Shown here: one piece after another, positions 33,863 to 45,054 of the stretch
Layout of the letters: each line of letters opens with the position of its first letter
Position numbering within the stretch: position 1 is the stretch's first letter
Assembly: GCA_030848705.1 (NCBI GenBank)
Contig: JAUIZM010000019.1
Location: 2,356,001 to 2,420,000 of the forward strand
Source of the DNA: Heracleum sosnowskyi
Taxonomy: Eukaryota; Streptophyta; Magnoliopsida; Apiales; Apiaceae
Reading direction: 5' to 3'
DNA: 64,000 bases
Notes under the pieces: model-generated
Databases searched by the model: none
Told to the model about the DNA's origin: nothing
What the model saw: the letters and a program-made list of their open reading frames with translations, nothing else
Program-made: the position numbers and the translations under genes

Positions 33863-34063
33863 AGAATGTGTATTAAGGGTGCAGGTCATTTCTACAATCT
33901 CGATGAGACGGTTCGGTTTTCCATAAATATTTTTGCCTCGTTTGTTGGTAAGCGTGTTTTAATTCTATGATCATTAATTTGGTTATTTTTCTTAAACCAA
34001 AACGCTATTCAGGATTGTTAAAATAAATTTTGTTTTCTTAAATAAAATTTTATTTTAATCTTA

Positions 34064-37000
34064 TTGAATATTTTTTTTCCAATCCTGATATGGCAAAATA
34101 TTTTGTGCGGACATGCTTTTATTCCTGATGAGGTTAGGTTTTTCTTACACCAGAAAATGCCTACTCGTTATGGACTACTTTCTAATGCTATGGTACAAGG
34201 TCCAACCCACCTTGTTCCTGACACAAGCATGCAACCTAAACAGTCTAAACAGTTAACAACCACCTCTACTGTCTCTCAAAAGACTTTAGTTATAAAATCA
34301 AAGAAATCAGCTAGAACTGATGTGTCTGGAAGGCAATCAGGTTCAAAGGATTTTTCCTCTACACCACTCACTAAAAAGAAGATACAAGGGGGTGTACAAG
34401 GGGTCCTGGTCAAGAAAGCTGATAAGGTTGTTAAGAATGTTCCTGTGAAAAGGAAGTTAAGGTTGATTGATGAAAGTGATTCAGAGGATGACTTACCTAT
34501 ATCCTCTGTGATGAATGTGAACAAGGAAGTTGCTGATACTTCTACTAAAGCTGTGGTACTTTTATCAAAACCACAAAAGACAAGGAAATTATCAAAGAGC
34601 AGGTATCATATTCCTTTGACAGTGCAAATGAAGGATACTGATATTCAGACATCAAATCCTGATGTTAGTATTCCTGATGCAGCAACAAAAGTTGTCTCTA
34701 TATCAGACTCTCCAGCCTCTCCATCTCAGATTCGAGGACATTCTTGGGAGAAGGTATCTACAACTGCTTCCTTGGTTGGTCTTACACCTACATTAAAGAA
34801 AAAGAGGAATGCAGAAGAGTTAGTCTATCAGAGACAGAAGAAGCTGAAAGGATCAAGCCCACAAGAACCTGAATTTCAGAGTAATTCAGCAGCTACTGTT
34901 GATCCTGCCACACAAGAACCACTCAATCAAAGTTTGGGTGAAGGCTTAGCTAGTGGAATGGTCACACAAGAACCAATTTCTCAAAGGGAGAATGAAGACA
35001 TCAACATTCCAGCTACACAAGAACCATCTTCTCAAAGTGAAGATGTAGGCAAAGCTACAGCTTCTGTTGAAAGATTGGTCGAGAACATTGTCAATGAGGG
35101 AAGCACACAAGAACCTTTAACTCAAAGTGTTGAAGAAGCTTCTGAACCTCAAGCTCCACAAGAACCATTGGTAGCAAATACTGATGCAAGCATATCAAAT
35201 CCTGACGATGTTCCTCCTGACGCTAGTGGTGCTCCTGATAATGAACCTATTTTGATACAGCCACTTCGTTCAAGACCAATGGATCATCCTATCTCAGAAT
35301 CACAGGATAAACTGAAAGGTATTGCAATTCCTGATCCTGATAAATCTCATGGTTCTGATGATGATAATTCTGATGATGATAGTGATGATGATAATGAGAA
35401 TAGAAAAGAGAAGGAACAGCTTGCTACAACACTCAAGATTAGTCTTGGAACTAATTTTGGTTCATCAAGTACATATATGGCTAGCAATGCTTTCACTGGG
35501 AAAGATCAGAGACAAGATTTTTCTACTCCTTCCTTTGATCCTGCAGAGGCATTTCGACAGAATGAATGGAACAATTCATGGCATCAATCTGATGAATCTA
35601 TCAGTTTTTCTTCAGCTATTGAACATGCCTATAATGCAGTGAAGTCTATAGAGAATCAAGACTTGAAGAATCATCTGAAGGCTACAACTCTGTTATCCAA
35701 AAGTCTGAAAAGTGAGATTGATTCTATCAAGGGTTCAACTGAAAAAGTGAGGACTGATATCTTTAATAATTTTACAAAGGTGCCTACTACTTTACAATTG
35801 AGGGTAGTGGAATCCCAAGTGAAATCTGTTGTTTCAGAACAAACCTCAATCAAACAAAGAATTGATTCTCTGGATACTAAGGTAACTGAAATTCAAGCCT
35901 CTCTTTCCTTAATTTTGCAATTATTGTCAAATCCTGATGTCAAAAAGGGGGAGAAGGTTATTCAGACAAAATGTACACCTGATCTAGTATTAAGAAATAA
36001 TGATGATGATACTGGAGATGATGGTGGTGACAAAGCGATACAAGGAGAAACCTCTGATGCTGTTGTTATGAAGACAATCCAAACTTCTCAAAGTCAAACA
36101 ACGCAGTCAACTCATGTTTCTGATTCTGGAGTTAAGACAGTAAGAACATTGGTGCAATCTCAGATCCTGACGGAAGATCAAATCCTGACACCTGGTCATG
36201 GACATATTCTTGCTACAATTCCTGAAGGTGATGAAGATGTAATTATTGATAATCCTGAAGATGCATCAAATTTATTCCAGAAGTTTTCTACAAAAGACGG
36301 CAGAATTGTTACTCTATATCACACTGATAAAAGAGTTCAACAATTATATGCAAGAAAAGCACTCTCTACAGCAAGTGAAGAATATCCAGATCTCTCACAT
36401 GAAGAATTCTTGAGACTACAAAGAGAGACAATGGAAAGCTATACTGCTCCTGCTAGAGGTAGAGGAAGCAGAGGTAGAAGAGGTGCTAGAAGAAATAGAA
36501 GAGGTTCTTCAACTCAAACAGTACCTAGACAGACAAGGTCTAGAGGGTTAAGAATTGAAGAAATTCCTGAAGCTTCACAAAATCTAATAGATCCTGTTAT
36601 CAAGGATATCATGGAGAAAGAAGACAAGGAATTTGTTGAAGAAGAACCTGAATTGAAAAGAAAATCAAGTAAATCAACCTTCAGCAATACAAATCAAATT
36701 GAAGATTCTAATCCTGACAATATTCAAGATCCTGACGAATCTGAAATTCTGCAAGAGGTTGATTTGATAATCTTATCTACTGTTGTTGATTGTCACAACA
36801 AAGAAGTAGATGAAGAAGAAGAAGCCAGAAGAAGAGATATTACAAAGAGAACAAATGAAGATTTCAATCTCTATCTACAAAGGCTTAAAGTTTCAAATGA
36901 AAGAAAATGGAGAAATTCAAGCAGACAAGAATCTTTACTTGAAAGAAGCTATGTTTTTGAAAAGGAAAAGGATAAGAAGTGGAAACATATTAGCACATTA

Positions 37001-37813
37001 AGTTGTGATACACCTATCAATTTTCAGTCTGGTGGAATTATTACAAGCGCTTCAAGTGTTGTTGATTTGTCTGATATGGCTAGATCAAAAACACTCTGGT
37101 TAAAGATGTTTTCGAGTCTGAAGCAATTGTCAAGTAATTCAAGAGGAGGTATTGGACACAGAGATGGTGAATATCTGAATATGTCATATGTTGATCCTTA
37201 CTCCTTGACAGAAATTGGAGGTACTTTAACTTCTGAAAACCTGAACAATTTATTAGCTGTTGATATAGTTATAGATTGTCATGATGGTTTTGAAAAGAAA
37301 GAAAAGCTTCTGTACTTCATGAAAGATGGTAGTGTGAAGATTCTATCTATTCAAGATCTGCTGATGAAAACTACACAGGAACTGAAATATGTTCACTATC
37401 TGTTAAGATGGAAGAACCAAGTGTACAAAGAATGGAGTGACATGATTTTGTCAACTATAAGAAGAAGACTGGATGGAAACAGTAATTTCGATGGTAATTA
37501 TACTCCCATGTACTTAAATCAAAGAGGTCAGGATGTGGAAATGCAAAGGGGTACTGCTGTTAAAGAAGTAAATTTTGGCATGACTCATCTTTCTCTCAAT
37601 CCTGATGGGAAGGAAATTGTTTATCTTTTGCTTGAAGAGCACAGTCTACAGAGAAACTCCATACAGAATCTCAGAGCAGCTATCTACCAGATTAATGAGG
37701 AAGATGAAGAACTCAGAAATCTTAAGGAAAGACTGATTCAAATTCTTGAAGAAAAAGAAGAAAGTTTATTATCCAACTTCTTGAAGATGAATCTGTTCTA
37801 TCAAAAAGCTTAA
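34064..37813 (+). CDS. Sirevirus 1 env-like ORF
   Basis: Open for 1,249 residues; a more likely start is MPTRYGLL at 34157. There is no convincing signal peptide or membrane span, so 'env-like' is positional only. Seen: repeats of TQEP-S/L-SQ (TQEPLNQS, TQEPISQ, TQEPSSQS, TQEPLTQS); acidic Asp/Ser run near residue 430; coiled coil at about 535-625 followed by NPDVKKGEKV; Arg/Gly-rich segment (RGRGSRGRRGARRNRRG) near 800; helical C-terminus. (N/I/D)PD tripeptides recur because the DNA word TCCTGA is used again and again. Sirevirus 2 has the same coiled-coil plus KGEKV module. Confidence 0.8.
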   Translation: MNIFFPILIWQNILCGHAFIPDEVRFFLHQKMPTRYGLLSNAMVQGPTHLVPDTSMQPKQSKQLTTTSTVSQKTLVIKSKKSARTDVSGRQSGSKDFSSTPLTKKKIQGGVQGVLVKKADKVVKNVPVKRKLRLIDESDSEDDLPISSVMNVNKEVADTSTKAVVLLSKPQKTRKLSKSRYHIPLTVQMKDTDIQTSNPDVSIPDAATKVVSISDSPASPSQIRGHSWEKVSTTASLVGLTPTLKKKRNAEELVYQRQKKLKGSSPQEPEFQSNSAATVDPATQEPLNQSLGEGLASGMVTQEPISQRENEDINIPATQEPSSQSEDVGKATASVERLVENIVNEGSTQEPLTQSVEEASEPQAPQEPLVANTDASISNPDDVPPDASGAPDNEPILIQPLRSRPMDHPISESQDKLKGIAIPDPDKSHGSDDDNSDDDSDDDNENRKEKEQLATTLKISLGTNFGSSSTYMASNAFTGKDQRQDFSTPSFDPAEAFRQNEWNNSWHQSDESISFSSAIEHAYNAVKSIENQDLKNHLKATTLLSKSLKSEIDSIKGSTEKVRTDIFNNFTKVPTTLQLRVVESQVKSVVSEQTSIKQRIDSLDTKVTEIQASLSLILQLLSNPDVKKGEKVIQTKCTPDLVLRNNDDDTGDDGGDKAIQGETSDAVVMKTIQTSQSQTTQSTHVSDSGVKTVRTLVQSQILTEDQILTPGHGHILATIPEGDEDVIIDNPEDASNLFQKFSTKDGRIVTLYHTDKRVQQLYARKALSTASEEYPDLSHEEFLRLQRETMESYTAPARGRGSRGRRGARRNRRGSSTQTVPRQTRSRGLRIEEIPEASQNLIDPVIKDIMEKEDKEFVEEEPELKRKSSKSTFSNTNQIEDSNPDNIQDPDESEILQEVDLIILSTVVDCHNKEVDEEEEARRRDITKRTNEDFNLYLQRLKVSNERKWRNSSRQESLLERSYVFEKEKDKKWKHISTLSCDTPINFQSGGIITSASSVVDLSDMARSKTLWLKMFSSLKQLSSNSRGGIGHRDGEYLNMSYVDPYSLTEIGGTLTSENLNNLLAVDIVIDCHDGFEKKEKLLYFMKDGSVKILSIQDLLMKTTQELKYVHYLLRWKNQVYKEWSDMILSTIRRRLDGNSNFDGNYTPMYLNQRGQDVEMQRGTAVKEVNFGMTHLSLNPDGKEIVYLLLEEHSLQRNSIQNLRAAIYQINEEDEELRNLKERLIQILEEKEESLLSNFLKMNLFYQKA

Positions 37814-37910
37814 ACAGATAAGTTGTTTCTGAAGATACTCGTACATTTTGATACATGTTTTTGACATCATTGAATATTTGGAATCTATACTTTATTTCAC
37901 AAAGTATGAG

Positions 37911-37922
37911 ATTGGGGGAGAT
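37911..37922 (+). other. Sirevirus 1 polypurine tract
   Basis: ATTGGGGGAGAT directly before the 3' LTR. Sirevirus 2 has the matching tract. Confidence 0.9.
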
Positions 37923-38531
37923 TGTTAGATCAGAATTCAATGATCATCAGAAGCTAGACTCAACTGATCAGGATTGCTGACGTCATCAGTATTGCATGGT
38001 CATCAGTATTTGATCAAGCGTCAGTATCTTATTGATCATCAGGATTCCTACTCAGACTATGATCAGGTTTGATCATCAGGACTTGAAGCTGATCAGGATT
38101 CCTACTTCGAGTTATATTTGGAGTCTAGATAAACATGGAAGTTTATTCTATTTGTTCCTGGTTTGTAGAATGCAACTATCGATTAAAGATATGTTTCTAT
38201 CTTTGTTATGATTAGGACTTATCTTGTTATTGATAGAGAAGCTGTGTGCACTATATAAACACAGTTTTGGTTTCGATTTATGTATTCATTCGAGAGAGAA
38301 CATAATCGAAGAGAAGCTCTTAAGAACAGAATTTCTTGAGAGAGTTTTTGTAAGCTAGCAGCTCTTAAGAACATCAGAATTTCTTAAGAGAGTTTGTAAC
38401 AGTTTTATATCAAAGTTAATAAAGCTGTTATTGTTATTGTTATTGATCTTTCATATTTGTGTTATATAAAGTCGAGAATCTTATACAATTGTATTCAACC
38501 CCCTTCTACAATTGTTATTTACTGGGCAACA
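37923..38531 (+). repeat. Sirevirus 1 3' LTR
   Basis: 609 bp, identical to the 5' LTR except A at 38175 for G at 26715. Confidence 0.97.
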
Positions 38532-38939
38532 ATAAATATTATAAATATTTAATATCTAAAATATTTAAAATCTAGTAATATCTAGTAAATTAATATCAAT
38601 GAAACAAATATTTGTAGAATATCTAATGATATTCGTTCAATCGAGATAAGATAGATTTATATATGTGTAGTTTCTAAAACTATATATTATAAAAACATTA
38701 ATAAAGATAATTACTTTTAAATTTTTTAATCTATAAATTTGTATCAACCATCTCGACCAACTTTTCCCACAAAGTTATGGTACTGGGTTATGGAGATGTT
38801 TAAGAAAAAAATTAGAACAAATTAAATAAGTAAAACAAATAAATTGGGGTAACCAAAGAAGTAATATAAAATTACAAGAACAATAAAAAACAATTAACAG
38901 TTATATTAAAATTAATATAATGCATAATTTACTAATTTG

Positions 38940-39391
38940 TGACAATTTTGAGATCTTTTTTTTTCAAACCGCATTTGACAACTTCAATGCCACCCAAGTA
39001 GGTCAAGCAGCCCACAATATCTAAATCAACCTAGAAAAAATAATATTAGAACATGATAGTTTGAATTATAACTTATATAATAGTATTACTTATATATTAC
39101 TTTAATATATTACTGCATCAAAAACCTGAGAGTATGTTGGTGTCATTAATACGTGCATCAATCATATCCGGACATATGAACTGAAATCCATGCAATGATA
39201 TGTTGACGATGTCTTCTTCCAATCTCTTAGGCAACGTTATGCGTATGAAGAGCAATTTAGACCCATGTGATAGTGGTATATATTTCCATGTACTTGAAAC
39301 AACTTTCAGATTTTTTGATGATGTACATGGAGCCTTCCTCTAAAAGATTTTTGAATCGAGAGACCAGAATATTCGGGATCGTAGCATGGAT
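38940..39391 (-). pseudogene. Relic of a DUF223/RPA70-like gene
   Basis: Minus strand, two pieces. 39391-39125 reads IHATIPNILVSRFKNLLEEG and then, after a frameshift, KLLFIRITLPKRLEEDIV. A probable intron separates it from 39033-38940, which reads VDLDIVGCLTYLGGIEVVKC. The pattern IHA-x(n)-F-x-LLEEG-x-Y-x-I is that of plant DUF223 OB-fold proteins, found in RPA1-like and Helitron-associated proteins. It is broken by the frameshift and has no start. Confidence 0.6.
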
Positions 39392-39769
39392 CAAATTTTC
39401 ATGTCATACAACATATCTTAGAAAAGTTAATAACATCATACAATTTGACAAACTAATAAGTTATAAGTATATTGATTTATTAACCTTTTCATCGATCAAA
39501 ATCATGTCAAGACTGATCAGTTCTTCAGTATTTGGATTGACAGATTCTCACATTCTACACACTCGTACTCTTATCATCTAGGTATAGTTGTTGTCGTTCA
39601 AAGCATCCAACATGGTGTAAGCCATAGTTGTATTGATTGTAAATATGGTTGTAAAAATTTGAAGCTATGTAAAAAAAGTTTCGGTGTAGATTTTTTGTTA
39701 TGATTGGCCTTTAATTTATAGGTGTTTGTAATGTGAATAACATGGAAATCCATTATGTTTAAAAGTCAA

Positions 39770-40860
39770 GAAGTATTATAAAAGAAAAGTTCTATCAAGT
39801 CTGAAAATAATAAAAGAAAGTTCTATCAAGTTTAAAAATAATAAAAGAAAGTTTTATCAAGTTTGAAAATAATAAAAGAAAGTTCTATCAATATTGAAAA
39901 TAATAAAAGAGAAAATTGCAATTATTAACATAAGATCCTAAAAATTCGAAAATAATAAGGAAGTTGTAATTTTCTAAATCAAAGAAAGTTCTATAGTTTG
40001 AAAATAATAAAAGAAATTTCTATCAAGATTGGAAATAATAAAAAAGAAAATTGAAATTATTAACATAAGAGCCTACAAATTCGAAAATAATAAGGAAGTT
40101 GTAATTTTCTAAATCAAAGAAAGTTCTATAGTTTGAAAATAATAAAAGAAAGTTCTATCAAGATTGGAAATAATAAAAAAGAAAATTGCAATTATTAACA
40201 TAAGAGCCTACAAATTTGAAAATAATAAGGAAGTTGTAATTTTCTAAATCAAAGAAAGAATTACAAATTCGAAAATAATAAGGAAGTTGTAATTTTCTAA
40301 ATCAAAGAAAGTTCTATCAAGTCCTACGAATTCGAAAATAATAAGGAAGTTGTAATTTTCTAAATCAAAGAAAGTTCTATCAAGTTTGAAAATAATAAAA
40401 GAAAGTTCTATCAAGCCTACAAATTCGAAAATAATAAGGAAGTTGTAATTTTTTAAATCAAAGAAAGTTCTATCAAATCCTACAAATTCGAAAATAATAA
40501 GGAAGTTGTAATTTTCTAAATCAAAGAAAGTTCTATCAAGTCGTACAAATTCGAAAATAATAAGGAAGTTGTAATTTTCTAAATCAAAGAAAGTTCTATC
40601 AAGTTTGAAAATAATAAAAGAAAGTTCTATCAAGCCTACAAATTCGAAAATAATAAGAAAGTTGTAATTTTCTAAATCAAATAAAATTCTATCAAGTCCT
40701 ACAAATTCGAAAATAATAAGGAAATTGTAATTTTCTAAATCAAAGAAAGTTCTATCAAGTTTGAAAATAATAAAAGAAAGTTCTATCAAGTTTGAAAATA
40801 ATAAAAGTGTAATTTTCAATTTACTTCCTACAAAATCGAAAATAATAAAGAAAGTTGTAA
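39770..40860. repeat. AT-rich minisatellite, about 62-63-bp and 30-bp units
   Basis: Two interleaved words repeat. One of about 62 bp contains ACAAATTCGAAAATAATAAG and TAATTTTCTAAATCAAAG; one of about 31 bp contains AAAATAATAAAAGAAAGTTC. At least ten copies of the long unit occur from 39930 on. The long minus-strand ORF over 40244-40819 is only this repeat read in a frame without stops. Confidence 0.9.
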
Positions 40861-40955
40861 TTATTAAAATTAAAAATTGTGAAAAATTGAGAAAATTAGA
40901 AAAATAGAAAGGAGCGATTTTATAGTCGCCACCTCACCGCCTCCGTCTTCTAGTA

Positions 40956-43354
40956 CTAGTCGACTAAGCCGCGCTTCGCAGCGTCCCTATAAATTTTTTG
41001 TAAAATTTTAAATATTGACTATTTAAGAAAAAAAAATTATATAATTTATACTATTATCAAAAGTTTAAAATGCAATTGAGATATTTTCTAATATTTAATA
41101 TTAATAATTCAAAAATTCAAGAAAATTATATATAAAAAAAAAGATTGAGGTGATTTGAGGGACCTAACTCACCGTCCTTGTCTTCTCCATAATATTTTTC
41201 AAAATTTTAAGCTTTGACTTACATATAAAATTTAGAAGAATATTAATATAATATATTTAGTTTCCTATGTTAGTAATTATATTTATAAATAATTTTTTTT
41301 TAAAATTGTATATTTAATTTTCTCCATTAGTAAAGATTCTATTGGCAAAAATATTAAAATTGTATATTAAGTTTCCTTCATTAGGAAGGATTTGAAAAAA
41401 CAAATGAGATATCTTTTAATTAAGGAGAATATTAAAATTATATATTTAGTTTCCTTATATATATAAAGAAAAAGATAAATAAGAAAAAGAAATAAGAAAA
41501 AGATTGATAAGCTAAAATGATAAAGATGTTGAATATTAATAAAAAGATATAGATGTCCAAAAATATGTTTAAACCTATTTTAATACTTTTAATTATTAAA
41601 AAGATTTACCTATTTTAACATACATATTTAAGCTAGTATATATAAAGAAAAAGATAAATAAAAGAAAAAAGAAGATAAAGATTGATAAGATAAAAAGATA
41701 AATATATCGAATATTAAAATAGTATATTTACTTTCATCCATTACTAAAAATTTTAATGGAAAGAATATTTAAAATTGTATATTTAGTTTCGTCTATTAAC
41801 AAAGATTTAAAAGACAATTGAGATTTTTTCTATCCTATAAATTCAAATTTAAATAAGGAACTTTAATATTATTGAAATAAAATTGAGGAAGGAAAGAATA
41901 TTAAAATTTTATATTCCGTTAGATTTAAAAGGAAATTGAGATTTTTTTCTATCCTATAAATTCAAATTTATATAAGGAACTTTCATTTTATTGAATAAAA
42001 ATTGAGAAAGGAAAGAATCTTAAAATTATATATCAGTCATCCATTAGTAAAGATTTAAAATGTATTTGATATTTTTTTATCCTATAAATTCCAATTTAAA
42101 TTAGAAAATTTTATTTTATTGAATTAAAATTGTATATTTAGTTTCTTCCATTAACAAAATTTTAAAAGACAATTGAGATTTTTTCTATCCTATAAATTCA
42201 AATTTAAATAAGGAACTTTAATTATATTGAATAAAAATTGAGAAAGGAAAGAATATTAAAATTTTATATTATGTTTCCTCCAATAGTAAAGATTTAAAAG
42301 GAAATTGAGATTTTTTCTATCCTATAAATTCAAATTTATATAAGGAACTTTCATTTTATTCAATACAAATCGAGAAAGGAAAGAATCTTAAAATTATATA
42401 TGAGTTTCCTCCAATAGTAAAGATTTAAAAGGTATTTGATATTTTTCTATTCTATAAATTTCAATTTAAATAAGGAAATTTAATTTTATTGAATTAAAAT
42501 TGTATATTTAATTTCCTCCATTAAAAAAGATTTAAAAGACAATTAAGATTTTTTTCTATCCTACAATTCATATTTAAATAAGCAACTTTAATTTTATTGA
42601 ATTAAAATTGAGAAAGGAAATAATATTAAAATTGTATATTCTATTTCCTCCATTAGTTAAAATTTAAAAGGCAACTGATATTATCTATTTCCTATAAATT
42701 TGAATTTAAATAAGTAAATTTATTTATATGAAATTAAAATTCAAGAGCTCTAGAAAATTAAATAAATAGTTATATTTAGTTTACTTCATTAGTAAAGATT
42801 TAAAAGACAATTGAGATTTTTTATATCATATAAATTCAAATTTAAATAAGGAACTTTAATTTTACTGAATTAAAATTGAGAAAGAAAATAATATTAAAAT
42901 TGTATAGTCTATTTCCTCCATTAATTAAAATTTAAAAGGCAACTGATATTATCTCTATCCTATAAATTTGAATTTAAATAAGTAAATTTAGTTATATTAA
43001 ATTAAAATTCAAGAGCTCTAAATAAATAAATAAATATTTATATTTAGTTTCCTTCATTAGTAAAGATTTAAAAGGCAATTGAGATTTTTTCTATCATATA
43101 AATTCAAATTTAAATAAGGAACTTTCATTTTATTGAATCAAAATTGAGAAAGGAAAGAATCTTAAAATTGTATATCAGTTTCCTACATTAGTAACGATTT
43201 AAAAGGCAGTTGATATTTTTCTATCCTATAAATTCGAATTTAAATAAGGAAATTTAATTTTATTGAATTAAAATTCATGAGCTCTAGAAAAATAGATAAA
43301 TAGCTTTCGGACGATCTGAGAGCTCCTGGGAGTTTTCCTTTATATATATAAAGA
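40956..43354 (-). mobile_element. Probable non-autonomous Helitron
   Basis: Minus strand: a 5' TC terminus (TCTTTATATATATAAAGG) is preceded by A (43355). The 3' end reads CTAG followed by T (40955). A GC-rich hairpin with a 6-bp stem and AAG loop (GCTGCGAAGCGCGGC) lies 8 nt before CTAG. These are the Helitron hallmarks: insertion between A and T, no target duplication, 3' hairpin. It is 2,399 bp, AT-rich, and carries no Rep/helicase gene. The interior is mostly a tandem array. Confidence 0.55.
41700..43290. repeat. Degenerate tandem array, period about 105-140 bp
   Basis: About 12 copies of a unit combining GTATATTTAGTTTCCTCCAT, TATCCTATAAATTCAAATTT and AAATAAGGAACTTTAATTTT. Copies at about 41854, 41976, 42210, 42340, 42470, 42575, 42845, 43120 and 43240 are the clearest. 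Copies vary in length and carry optional GAGCTCTAGAAAA blocks. Confidence 0.85.
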
Positions 43355-43355
43355 T

Positions 43356-43898
43356 ATTGATGATTTAGTTGGTTATAATAAAAAAATAATTGTATTTACA
43401 ATAAAATTTCAATAATTTCGATGGATACGAATCTTGAGGTGAAATTAAATTTGGAGACTGAAATATCATTAGAACGGATATTTTATTTATTAATAAAGAT
43501 TGTTTAATTCATTATTAATTTAAGATTATTTTAAGAAAATCTAGAAAATACGATATATATTCTTCTCATAGATACATTATTTTGTAACTCAGTACGGTTA
43601 TAATAAATGAATTATAATTATTTTACAATAATTGTTGTAGATTATTTTATTATGATTCTCTCTGAAACAATGGCCATGGGTGGCATTCTAGAGAAAACTT
43701 CTTATATAAAGTCCGGGAGAGAACCATTACATAAATATTCATAATACATATTTTTATCACATTTTTTATTAGATATGATTATAAATTTCAATTATTAAAT
43801 AAAAAAAACGAAATTAAACTCCTTTTTTTAAAAAAATAATTGAAAATTAGTCAAATAGTCCAAAGTGATTCTACAGCAGAATCAAATCTATCCAAAAT
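43356..43898. other. AT-rich spacer before Sirevirus 2
   Basis: No gene seen. GATTCT(A/G)CAGCAGAATC-type near-palindromes flank both sides of Sirevirus 2 (43869-43885 and 63945-63961), so it inserted into or beside a small repeat. Confidence 0.5.
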
Positions 43899-43903
43899 GA
43901 TTC

Positions 43904-44962
43904 TGTTGGTCCTCGTGTATTGCAGAAGGGGGGGGGGGGGATGAATGCAATACTGATAAAATTCAATCTCAATTTCAACAACCAAAACTAAGATTTAACG
44001 TTATCAGTAATATGTATGCATTCACAAACAGTATGGTCTAAAGACAAGTTTCACAAAATAAATGTTTTTATTTATTTTGCAAAGTGTTGCTACAACCTCA
44101 AGAGAGAATTCTTGAGCTTCGGTTTTTTCTTCAAGACACTTACTTGCTTGCGTTACCTACCTAGAATGAATTGATAGTCTAAGTATAAAACTAATCCTAT
44201 CACTGTCAACACGGGTTTGTGAAGCTGCTGTCATTATCAAGTGGCAGCTTCTTACAGATTGTCTACCCATGTGACTTTCCTAAATTGCTAACATGTCAGA
44301 TATACATTACAAAGAAAGCAACCTAGATTCATTCTATTTCCAGCTAAAACAATTCAGCAAATAGAGACTTAACCTTGCTCTTGAATTGATTTGCTTTTGT
44401 TTTGTAGTGCTTGAAGCTTCTGTCGTAGTCTTGCAGACTTGGTGCAGCTTAGGGATACTGCAACACGCCTGTATCTTGAACATTGTAACTATCACGGGAT
44501 TTGACTGAGAAGATACCTAGAACAAGAATCTTTCTCGAGACAGTTACTTTTGCCGCAAAGCTTGCTGTCACATGAATGTTCTTTTGGTGACAGTATGAGT
44601 TCCCCGCATAGAATGCTGTCGAGGTTTCCAAACTTGCTGTCGAGGGCTAAAGTTGTTGTCGCGTAGTCTTCCGCCAATGTTGCTGTCAAAGTGAATATGC
44701 TGTCGTGACTTGAAACATTCTGTCTTCTTGTAATCTTACTGTCAATGCTTATGACAGTAACCTTTATTCATGTTGTCATCTAATATGCATTCTTTGAGGC
44801 TTGAACACAGCAAGTGAACTTCTTCCAAATTACACAACTAAAATGACATTGCATACTGATTACAAGAACATACTTTGGCTGTGACAGTACGTTCTACTTA
44901 ATTAAAAATTAAGTACATACAAGGTTAAGTTGTTTCTATGCTATCACCCATAAATCTCAACA
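43904..44962 (-). repeat. Sirevirus 2 3' LTR
   Basis: 1,059 bp. In element sense it starts TGTTGAGATTTATGG and ends GAGGACCAACA. It contains about 14 copies of CTGTC/GACAG and a run of 13 G (C in element sense) about 20 bp from the end. Confidence 0.95.
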
Positions 44963-44977
44963 ATCTCCCCCAATTTG
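44963..44977 (-). other. Sirevirus 2 polypurine tract
   Basis: CAAATTGGGGGAGAT in element sense, directly upstream of the 3' LTR; nearly the same as in Sirevirus 1. Confidence 0.9.
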
Positions 44978-45054
44978 TTTTTATGGATAATAACAACAAA
45001 TTTACAATATATGCTGACAACTTAACTAACAAGATCAGAATGGATTAAGAATTT

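Larger units (their letters stand above)
26463..38531 (+). mobile_element. Sirevirus 1: complete young Copia LTR retrotransposon
   Basis: 12,069 bp with 609-bp LTRs that differ at one base (26715 G, 38175 A), 5-bp target duplication ATAAA (26458-26462, 38532-38536), a primer-binding site matching initiator tRNA-Met and a polypurine tract. Order: gag, protease-integrase-RT-RNase H (Copia order), then an env-like ORF, as in the Sirevirus (SIRE/Maximus) group. One substitution in 609 bp means a very recent insertion (about 0.06-0.13 million years for rates of 1.3e-8 to 6.5e-9 per site per year). All main ORFs are long. gag and pol are separated by two in-frame stops. Confidence 0.95.

Noticed and set aside
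34064..37813. Retroviral envelope glycoprotein
   Set aside because: No signal peptide, membrane anchor or glycoprotein-like cysteine pattern is visible; the name env-like reflects position only.
40244..40819. 191-residue minus-strand ORF with FFDLENYNFLIIFEF repeats
   Set aside because: It is the 62-63-bp minisatellite translated; no start context and no protein-like variation.
39770..43290. CRISPR-like arrays
   Set aside because: The repeats are degenerate AT-rich tandem units in a plant genome, without unique spacers.
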